DNA of 64,000 nt from UBA5066 sp046331465 (GTDB lineage Bacteria > Acidobacteriota > Thermoanaerobaculia > UBA5066), in assembly GCA_046331465.1 (NCBI GenBank), contig JAXLQV010000002.1, forward strand, positions 62,001 to 126,000, written 5' to 3'. The translations under genes and the position numbers were made by a program. The notes below the pieces were generated by a model. The model saw nothing but the letters and a program-made list of their open reading frames with translations, did no database searches and was not told the origin of the DNA. Shown piece after piece: positions 9,401 through 15,110 of the stretch; position 1 is the first letter of the stretch, and each line of letters opens with the position of its first letter.

Positions 9401-9589
9401 TCCGTGGTCCTGCCCATCGTGCCGGAGTCCGCTCCCCATGCGGCTTTGGTGGCGATGGTGGCCGAGACGGGCGGAAACGGAGATAAGGGGCCTCTCCCGA
9501 AAGCGTACGCACAGGCGGACCGTAGTCACATGCCCGGGCCGGCGCGGCCCTACGTCCTCAGGACGCCGGCCCTGTCGCGGGGGCTCTGA
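6428..9589 (+). CDS. DnaG-like primase fused to P-loop helicase/ATPase
   Basis: The 1053-residue protein starts at the ATG preceded by GGGAGGTGA, not at the TTG 54 bp upstream. It opens with a CHC2-type zinc ribbon (C39, H42, C60, C64). A Toprim domain follows, with E262 and the D308-R309-D310 motif of primase catalytic cores. After an Ala/Pro linker (about 360-435) comes a P-loop ATPase with SSSAAGKT (K619), an acidic Walker B region (ILAIVEEEG) and a sensor-like NRALVL. A winged-helix-like segment lies near 880-950. This combination is typical of replication proteins of phages, plasmids and satellites, where one protein primes and unwinds DNA. The stop overlaps the integrase start by one base (TGATG). 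The C-terminal 100 residues are low complexity. Confidence 0.85.
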   Translation: MPRIPDELLARIKQEVPLAELIGRRVALKPHGENLLGLCPNHPDKTPSLVVTPSKGLWHCMGACQTGGTAIDWVMKTEGVSFRHAADVLLAEFFPLETSRLVPKRSTVRTLASPVEPEASEEEAKRQVVAYYHETLRESPEALAYLERRGLTHPDLTNHFQIGFSNRTLGLRLPLINRKAGYEIRTKLQSAGIYRASGHEHFVGCLVIPVFDEAGNVAEIYGRRIDDPAKSGAPKHLYLPGTHRGVFNAAGLQGQKEVILCEALIDGLTFWSAGFRNVTASYGVEGFTADHLALFQREGVEHVLIAYDRDEAGDRAAEALGKKLGACGIATSRVLFPRGMDANDYARKVTPPEKSLGLLLRSAEWKGAGERPAAAAAAPAASRPSTHTAVLAPAPIAAVPTPATAAKEFSSAAAEPAGASAPAAPAVPEEAAKEEKIGELVNDDEALFRYEDRTYRVRGLKKALRSGGLSVSVEARREGDLFAPPSPLSGWFLDRFDFVSSRQRTLFEKQASHEMGVKADVVRWDLGRILRSLEELQRKALAEALKPSAPVHVLTEEERAEALELLTSEDLVSRILADYERCGAVGEETNKLLGYFAAVSRKLARPLAVIVRSSSAAGKTALMEAVLALVPKEDREKYSALSEHSLFYFEGKDFKNKILAIVEEEGAQKAAYALKLLQSEGEITIASTGKDPGTGKLVTKEYRVEGPVMIILATTAVEIDEELLNRALVLTVDEGREQTRRIHRLQRESQTLEGLWAREEREEIYRRHHNAQRLLRPLHVINPFVRELTFLDDRTRTRRDHVKYLTLIESIALLHQYQRPVKAETRFGKTKEYIEVLPSDIVLANRLAAEVLGRSLDELPPQTRRLLELLDGMVTETSGKNGVERADLRFTIRDIRRATGWSHDQVWRHMQRLVFLEYVLVHRGGRGQSFVYELLYDGQGQDGEPFLIGLCDAETLTGKRPESMRTSATSAGSEATSAGGFVGPLGAFRGPSVVLPIVPESAPHAALVAMVAETGGNGDKGPLPKAYAQADRSHMPGPARPYVLRTPALSRGL

Positions 9590-10641
9590 TGGCGCGCAAG
9601 GGGCAGAAGAAGTCCTGGCCCTTTCTCGACCCCACCGACCCGGAGGGGATGCCGGTCCTCAGGCTGCTGTGGCTCGATGCCCTGAGGACCCGCGGCTACT
9701 CCGACCCCTACGTCCAGAACTGCGAGAGCGCCCTCGGGGCCTTCGTCCTCTGGGCGCAGGAGCGCGGCATCACGAAGGCGCGCGAGGTGACGCGGCCGAT
9801 TCTCGAGAGCTACCAGCGCTGGCTCTTCCACTACCGGCGCGAGACGGAAGAAGGGGACGAGCCGCTGTCGCTCCGGACGCAGGCCGAGCGGCTCTCGGCG
9901 CTGAAGGGCTTCTTCAAGTGGCTGGCGAAGAACGGCTACCTCCTCGCCAACCCCGCCTCGGAGATGGAGCTGCCACGCATCCCGCCCCGACGGCCGCCCG
10001 AGGTCCTGTCGGTCGCCGAGGTGGAGAGGGTCCTGGCCGAGCCCGATCTCGAGATGCCGATGGGGCTGAGGGACCGGGCGATCCTGGAGACGCTCTACTC
10101 GACGGGGATGAGGCGCAAGGAGCTCTCGCGCCTCCTCGTCTCCGACGTCAACGCCGAGGCGGGGATCGTCCGTATCCGTCACGGCAAGGGGAAGAGGGAG
10201 CGGATCATCCCGATCGGCACGCGGGCGCTGGCCTGGGTGGCGCGGTACGTCAGGGACGCGCGGCCCCAGCTCGTGGCCACGCCGGACGACGGGACGCTCT
10301 TCCTGACCGTGACGGGCAAGGCCTTCTGGCCCGACAACCTCACCGACCTCGTGAGGCGGTACGTGGAGGAGTCGGGCGTGGGAAAGCCGGGCTCCTGCCA
10401 CCTCTTCCGCCACACGGTGGCGACCCTGATGCTCGAGAACGGCGCCGACATCCGCTTCATCCAGGAGATGCTCGGCCACGCCACGCTCCAGGCCACCGAG
10501 ATCTACACCCACGTCTCCATCCGCGCCCTCAAGGAGATCCACGCCGCCACGCACCCGGGGGCGGCCCTGGGCTCCAGCCACCAGGCCGAAGACGTGACGG
10601 AAACGGTGGAGAAGGCCGAAGGAGCCTGCGATCATTCGTGA
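9589..10641 (+). CDS. tyrosine recombinase/integrase (XerC/D-like)
   Basis: The 350-residue protein has a SAM-like N-terminal DNA-binding domain and a complete catalytic domain. Recognisable residues are R175 (TGMRRKEL), K200 (HGKGKRER), H271-x-x-R274 (HLFRH), H297 (GHATL) and the nucleophile Y306 (TEIYTHV). It is one-base overlapped by the primase-helicase gene, so replication and integration functions appear coupled. It could be a mobile-element integrase or a Xer-type resolvase. The accessory context and the N-terminal sequence divergence favour an element integrase. No att site was found in the window. Confidence 0.92.
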   Translation: MARKGQKKSWPFLDPTDPEGMPVLRLLWLDALRTRGYSDPYVQNCESALGAFVLWAQERGITKAREVTRPILESYQRWLFHYRRETEEGDEPLSLRTQAERLSALKGFFKWLAKNGYLLANPASEMELPRIPPRRPPEVLSVAEVERVLAEPDLEMPMGLRDRAILETLYSTGMRRKELSRLLVSDVNAEAGIVRIRHGKGKRERIIPIGTRALAWVARYVRDARPQLVATPDDGTLFLTVTGKAFWPDNLTDLVRRYVEESGVGKPGSCHLFRHTVATLMLENGADIRFIQEMLGHATLQATEIYTHVSIRALKEIHAATHPGAALGSSHQAEDVTETVEKAEGACDHS

Positions 10642-10683
10642 GACGCACCGGAAGCAATCGTCACGCGAGGAGCTTTCAGCGAC

Positions 10684-11106
10684 ATGCCGAGACCGAACGG
10701 GAAGCGGCTTCCCGGTGACCCGCTCCGGCACATTCCCCTCGTTGAACGTCGAAAGCTCGTGGCGCACGCCTTCTCCGGCGTCATCGAGGCGATCGAGCTG
10801 GAGGAGGACCTGACGGTCTACCGGCACTGGGGCGGCAAGAGCGCGAAGACGCCGGCTCCATGGCTCAGCCCGAAGAAGTACCCCAGCGCCGCTGCCGCCC
10901 GTCGTGGGCTGGCCCTCCCGGACGGAAACACGGCCGACAACGTCGACTCCTTCGTGATCCCGAAAGGCACCATAATTCTCCTGGGCCGGGCCGCCTCCCA
11001 GGTCGGGCAGGACGGCTTCGGGTCCTACGCCACAGGAGGGGACGAGCAGATCTATCTTCCCGACCCCACGGCAGCTCGCTCGGCGAGCGGAGGAACCAAG
11101 TCATGA
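10684..11106 (+). CDS. unknown 140-aa protein, possible ART-like toxin
   Basis: I do not recognise this family with confidence. The first 35 residues are basic and polar. The rest contains TVYRHWGG, PWLSP, LALPDGN, FVIPKGTIILLGRAA and GGDEQIYLPD. That spacing (an early Tyr-Arg, a central Pro-x-Gly-Thr strand and a late Gly-Gly-x-x-Gln-Ile) loosely resembles ADP-ribosyltransferase-fold toxin tips, but the residues cannot be assigned from sequence alone. It starts 42 bp after the integrase and overlaps the next gene by ATGA. That coupling suggests a toxin/immunity or toxin/antitoxin pair. There is no signal peptide. Confidence 0.6.
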   Translation: MPRPNGKRLPGDPLRHIPLVERRKLVAHAFSGVIEAIELEEDLTVYRHWGGKSAKTPAPWLSPKKYPSAAAARRGLALPDGNTADNVDSFVIPKGTIILLGRAASQVGQDGFGSYATGGDEQIYLPDPTAARSASGGTKS

Positions 11107-11555
11107 CGGCGCTGGAAAAGGAGATTCACGAAAGCATCGCCGCCTGCCAGAAGGCGGAGGCCGTGAAGAGCGCCTCGGGCTATCTCCCGGACGTCATCGA
11201 TCATCTGGAGACGATGGCGGACCTGGTGAAAAAGGGCGGGGAGCCGCCCCGGAAGGCGGAGCGCCGCGTCGGCGCCTTCTTCCGCATCCTCAGCGAGGAC
11301 CCGAGCCTTCTGGAGAGCCCACTCGGGGCGAAGCTCGTGAAGGTGATGACCTCCTATGAGAAGTGGGCGGCTCGGCCCGCGAAGGCCGCTCGCGTCTCGT
11401 CCATGTCCGTCCTCTCCGCCCCGCTGACGAGATTGAGCGAGGCCTACGCCTTCCGGAGCGCGCCCACGGGGCGCTACGTGGCCACGAGCAAGGCCGCGCG
11501 GAAAGCCGCGACGAGGGCGCGCGGCGGCCCGAAGGCGCGCACGGGCGCGAAATAG
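11103..11555 (+). CDS. unknown 150-aa protein, possible immunity/antitoxin partner
   Basis: The gene begins at the ATG of an ATGA overlap with the preceding unknown gene; the frame stays open upstream only as a shadow of that gene. The protein is mostly helical and charged (EKEIHESIAACQKAEAVKS) and ends in a strongly basic Lys/Arg/Ala-rich tail (about residues 128-150). It has no signal peptide or membrane segment. Translational coupling makes it the probable partner of the 10684-11106 product; the biochemical role is unknown. Confidence 0.6.
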   Translation: MTALEKEIHESIAACQKAEAVKSASGYLPDVIDHLETMADLVKKGGEPPRKAERRVGAFFRILSEDPSLLESPLGAKLVKVMTSYEKWAARPAKAARVSSMSVLSAPLTRLSEAYAFRSAPTGRYVATSKAARKAATRARGGPKARTGAK

Positions 11556-11602
11556 CCGGCTACTCGCGAGACACGGGCCAACGGCCCGTCGCCGCCGCGG
11601 CC

Positions 11603-11630
11603 TTCACGTACCTCGGGCGGTTGCTAGACT
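11603..11630 (+). promoter_or_regulatory. putative promoter of the kinase-Rhs-immunity operon
   Basis: TTCACG (11603-11608) and TAGACT (11625-11630) are 16 bp apart, 14 bp before the kinase start codon. The -10 hexamer matches the TANNNT form seen before many genes in this window. Confidence 0.4.
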
Positions 11631-11644
11631 GAAGGGCACACTCG

Positions 11645-12892
11645 ATGAAGAGCCCCGCCCTATTCGAGACAGCCTTCGCCTCGTATGCCGTCGTCGACCT
11701 GATCGGCGAAGGTGGCGCGGGCAGGGTCTATCGCGTCAGGGATGAAGCCGGCCAGACGTACGCGCTGAAGTGCCTCGATCCCGAGAAGGTCACGACGGAG
11801 AAGCGGAAGCGTTTCAGGAACGAGATCCGTTTCTGCGAGAGGAACGACCACCCGAACGTCCTGACGGTCCAGGACCACGGTGTCCACAGGGCGGACGGGA
11901 AGGCCTGCCCCTTCTACGTGATGCCGCTCTACAACGGAACGCTCCGGGGCCTTCTGACGAAGGGCCTTCCGCCGGAACGGGCGCTGCGGTACTTCGCGCA
12001 GATGCTCGACGGTGTCGAGGCTGCCCACTTGAAGGCCTGCTGGCATCGCGACCTCAAGCCCGAGAACGTCCTCTTCGACAGCGGAGCCGACCGGCTCGTC
12101 GTCGCGGACTTCGGCATCGCACACATCGGCGAGGACTTCCTCTGCACGCTCGTGGAGACAGCCGACCACGCACGCCTCGCGAACTTCCAGTACGCTGCTC
12201 CCGAGCAGCGTGTCCGCGGCGGCAAGGTCGATCACCGGGCGGACGTCTTCAGCCTCGGGCTCATCCTGAACGAGATGTTTACCGGCGAACGGCCCGAAGG
12301 CAGCGGCCACAAGGTCATCGGAGCTGTCGCCCCGGACTACGCCTATCTGGACGACCTCGTCGAGCTGATGCGCCGGCAGAACCCGGCCGATCGCCCGGCC
12401 TCCATCGACGAGATCAAGCGGGCGCTGATCGGCCGGAAGAACGAATTCGTTTCCAGGCAGCGACTCGAGAAGCTCAAGGGCGAGGTCGTCCCGGCATTTC
12501 GGGGCGACGACCCGCTTCGCGACAGCCCCATCACCCTGACCGGGGTCGACTACCAGAAAGGCGAGCTGATCTTCCAGCTCAGCCAGCCCGTCTCGCCCGA
12601 GTGGGTGACCTGCTTTCGCGAGGTCACCAACGTCGAGTACATGGGCGGGTACGAGCCAGCGGAGTTTCGGTTTGACCGGAACACCGCAAAGGTCCGCCTC
12701 CTGCGCGAGAACGACTACCAGGGCGTGATCGATTACTGCTTCAAGCGCTTCCTTCTCCGGGCGAACGAGAACTACGCCAGGTACGTCGAGCGCGAGGAGC
12801 AGCGGATAGAACGTGAAGCTCGGCAGGCCCTCCAGGCGAAGGTCGCCGAGGAAGAGAAGAGGCAACGGATCCTCAAGGCGATTCGGATATGA
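11645..12892 (+). CDS. Ser/Thr protein kinase with C-terminal coiled region
   Basis: The 415-residue soluble kinase carries all main catalytic motifs: glycine loop GEGGAGRVY (21-29), K42 in ALKCL, HRDLKPEN (H134-D136), DFGIA (D155) and an APE-type motif. The kinase domain ends near residue 265. The next 110 residues form an unrecognised mixed domain, and residues 375-415 are a charged probable coiled coil (EREEQRIEREARQALQAKVA). There is no transmembrane segment or extracellular sensor, unlike most bacterial Hanks-type kinases. Its stop overlaps the start of the orphan Rhs tip (ATGA), so kinase, toxin and immunity gene probably form one operon. It may regulate toxin use or act in defence; both are inferences. 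Confidence 0.88.
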   Translation: MKSPALFETAFASYAVVDLIGEGGAGRVYRVRDEAGQTYALKCLDPEKVTTEKRKRFRNEIRFCERNDHPNVLTVQDHGVHRADGKACPFYVMPLYNGTLRGLLTKGLPPERALRYFAQMLDGVEAAHLKACWHRDLKPENVLFDSGADRLVVADFGIAHIGEDFLCTLVETADHARLANFQYAAPEQRVRGGKVDHRADVFSLGLILNEMFTGERPEGSGHKVIGAVAPDYAYLDDLVELMRRQNPADRPASIDEIKRALIGRKNEFVSRQRLEKLKGEVVPAFRGDDPLRDSPITLTGVDYQKGELIFQLSQPVSPEWVTCFREVTNVEYMGGYEPAEFRFDRNTAKVRLLRENDYQGVIDYCFKRFLLRANENYARYVEREEQRIEREARQALQAKVAEEEKRQRILKAIRI

Positions 12893-13737
12893 GTGCTCCC
12901 GCCCCGGGCAGCACGATGACAATGCCAACGGGCTTCGCCCTCGCCGCCTTCGAGCCGAGCGCTGGGGCCGGGGCCGTCCGCAGCTATCCCGAAACTCGCA
13001 TCGGGGCTTTCGACTTCTACGTGGGCACCTGCACCGAGCCTCTGTGGTGCGGAAGTGCCGATGCACAGCGGGCTTGCGGGAATTCTTGGCCGAGGAACGC
13101 GGAGGGTCTCTGCTGTTTCACGCAAGAAGATCCGGCGGGTTTCGATGCCGGGCTTAACTTCTACTCCTATGTCGGTCGGAGGCCGGTGACCCGACGAGAT
13201 CCCCTCGGGTTGACCGATGAGCCGGGATTCGCAGAGGGCCTGATTCCGATCTGGGGATCTGGAAAGCAGGCCCTCCACGACTTCGAGTGCGGTCACTACG
13301 GATGGGGCATCTTTAATTCAGCACTCGCGATCTCGGATGTCTTCCTCGTAAAGGCTGCTGTTACGGCTGTCGGCAAGGCCGGCGTCAGCGGGCTCGTCAA
13401 AGGTGGATCCCATTCCTGGGGGGCGACGCGCCGCTGGCTTGGGAAGCTGGGCATCGCTGAAAAGTATCAGCATGTCCATCATTGGCTCGTCTCTCGTGAG
13501 TGGTTTGCGGGGACGAAGTGGGAGGCGCTCTTCAACCAGCGATGGAACCTCCTGCCGCTAGATCCACCTCCGGGATGGACCATGGATCGCTGGCACAAGG
13601 CTATCGAAGGGAAAGTCCCTGGGTTGAATCCAGCCGAACGTGTCTGGTACGGCACACCCGACTGGGCGAAGGCAGCGGCCGGCTCGGCTGCGGGGCGGGG
13701 TGTGAGTGGGATGGAGGATCCCTGTGGCTGCGAGTAA
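12889..13737 (+). CDS. orphan Rhs C-terminal tip with probable HNH-like toxin
   Basis: The 282-residue product lacks the YD-repeat shell but keeps the Rhs core terminus: FTQEDPAGFDAG, YSYVGRRPV and TRRDPLGL at about residues 81-110. After a hydrophobic segment the tip contains HHW (13477-13485), FNQRWNLLPLDPP and a terminal CGCE. These landmarks are shared with the tip of the Rhs gene at 2-2785, so both probably belong to one toxin family. The start ATG overlaps the kinase stop. Without the shell it may be a displaced tip that serves as a recombination donor, or a toxin exported by another route. The Cys-rich stretch before the core motif (residues 46-80) is not typical Rhs sequence. Confidence 0.75.
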   Translation: MSAPAPGSTMTMPTGFALAAFEPSAGAGAVRSYPETRIGAFDFYVGTCTEPLWCGSADAQRACGNSWPRNAEGLCCFTQEDPAGFDAGLNFYSYVGRRPVTRRDPLGLTDEPGFAEGLIPIWGSGKQALHDFECGHYGWGIFNSALAISDVFLVKAAVTAVGKAGVSGLVKGGSHSWGATRRWLGKLGIAEKYQHVHHWLVSREWFAGTKWEALFNQRWNLLPLDPPPGWTMDRWHKAIEGKVPGLNPAERVWYGTPDWAKAAAGSAAGRGVSGMEDPCGCE

Positions 13738-14158
13738 GACCATCGACGAGGTCGTTTTTCCCATACTCGCGTTCTACGGAAAGGAGATGCTCGTCTATCG
13801 CGAGCCACGCGAACTGCTCGAGACGACGAGGGCGGCGCTTAAGGGCGGGCTCTTTGACGGGCTGAAGATTTGTGCGTCCGATGGGCGCCGCTTCGTCGTT
13901 ACCGGAGCAAGGAAGGTCCGCGGGATTGGCGCATTCGGCGGCTGGAACGTTTTTCTGAATCAACGGATCGAGGTCGACCTCGACGTACAGAGTTCCTCGC
14001 CCGATTGGGATGAAGAGGAGCTAAGGAAGCTAGTAGCTCGAGAGCTACGGGGATGGAGTGGCTGGAAGAGTCGTGGAGACTTCCCCGAGCTAGTGAAGGG
14101 CGTCCGAGACGCACGTGGAATCGGAGAGCTGGTTTCATTCCTGGCGAGAGTTGTTTGA
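13724..14158 (+). CDS. probable immunity protein for the orphan Rhs toxin
   Basis: The chosen start is the GTG at 13724, which has GGAGG about 6 nt upstream and overlaps the Rhs stop by 14 bp. An ATG 18 bp further upstream is possible. The 144-residue protein has no signal peptide. It contains LLETTRAALKGGLFDG and WNVFLNQRIEVDLD and an acidic middle (SSPDWDEEELRKLV). I do not recognise the family, and it does not obviously resemble the 2782-3249 product. Its location directly after a toxin tip is the only evidence for immunity function. Codon use is less GC-biased than in the flanking genes. Confidence 0.65.
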   Translation: MAASKTIDEVVFPILAFYGKEMLVYREPRELLETTRAALKGGLFDGLKICASDGRRFVVTGARKVRGIGAFGGWNVFLNQRIEVDLDVQSSSPDWDEEELRKLVARELRGWSGWKSRGDFPELVKGVRDARGIGELVSFLARVV

Positions 14159-15110
14159 TCGATCGTGATCGATCTGGGTAAGGTCTTGACTCTCCATTTT
14201 CGGAATCGGCCTCCCACTCTCGCGCAGAGCACGAAACGCCCGAAGGAGCCGCCGAGGTGAACGCGAAAGGGCGACCCTGGCGGCTCCGGCGCGCGAGGCG
14301 AGGAGGGTGCGGGCGCGAGCGCGGCGCGCCAGAGGCATGTCCTCGGACCTCCTCCTGGCGCGCGAAGTGCAGCGCCCCGCGGCCCAAAACTGCTTTGGGC
14401 CGCTCCGCCTGAATTGAAGCGCTCCGCCTCGCTTCGCTCAGTTGCTGAAGGGCCTGGACACGTCGCTCGCGAACGCGCCGCCGCACGCGCCTGCGGTGCT
14501 TGCGGACTGCGCTCCTCGGCCCGGCGGCGACGCGGGCGAGCGCCGCGTCAGGCCATCGAGCAGCGTAGGCTTCGGCTATGCCGACGCGACGCTGAAGGCG
14601 CTGGCACTGGGAGCACAAAGACCGGGGCGCGGTCCTCTGCGCTCCTCGCTGTTGCTTCGGTGCTCGAACACCGCGTCCCGAGCGCCCTCGCGCCAGCGCG
14701 GTTGGGAGCCGCCCCGGAGCGGCTAGAGAAGGAAGCCTGGCAGCTCATCTCGCCGAACTCATTCTGTACGCGACGGCCGCTGGGCAAACGATGTCTGCCA
14801 GGAAGGCCGGCGAGGCAAGCGATTCATGCCACCGTCTCGCCGACGTCACGAACCTCGTCGCTGTCGTTATGAAGAACGCCGCTGTCAGCGACGTCCCCGG
14901 CTGCGCCCTGATTGTCGGTCGTCAAGGCACCCCCCTGCCGGCCTCGTGCTCCGCGCGGCCTCGACGCCCTACGGGCCGCGCTGACCATTGACCGAGGGTA
15001 TCGAGCTCGGTGGTGGAAAGGAGCTTCCTTTCGCGGAGTTCAAGCGATCCCACAGAAACGATTCGCGCGCCGGGTCGCGCCCGCGCCTGCTCCTCGAGTA
15101 ACCTGGCCGC
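14159..15110. other. 0.95-kb gene-free spacer with repeat copy 2
   Basis: No convincing protein is encoded. A short direct repeat GATCGATC...GATCGATC lies at 14157-14173, followed by GGTAAGGTCTTGACTC, a partial match to the GGGTCAGGTCTTGA repeat ends seen at 32723. Repeat copy 2 occupies 14225-14609. From 14610 to 15098 I see only GC-rich sequence without recognised motifs. TAACCT at 15099-15104 is a plausible -10 for the helicase gene. Confidence 0.5.
14225..14609 (+). repeat. noncoding Rhs-associated repeat, copy 2
   Basis: This is a diverged direct copy of 3291-3795, in the same orientation and at the same relative place, just after an Rhs toxin/immunity pair. Its central hairpin (14379-14403) has a 10-bp perfect stem, GCGGCCCAAA/TTTGGGCCGC, around ACTGC. 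Copy 1 keeps CCCAAA/TTTGGG but differs in loop and flank. A copy of CTCGCTTCGCTC follows the hairpin. The copies share blocks but have many substitutions and indels, so the duplication is old or the structure is selected. Confidence 0.7.

Noticed and set aside
14791..14991. Possible small gene before the helicase
   Set aside because: The 66-codon frame has no ribosome binding site, family motif or compositional support, and overlaps other open frames of similar quality.
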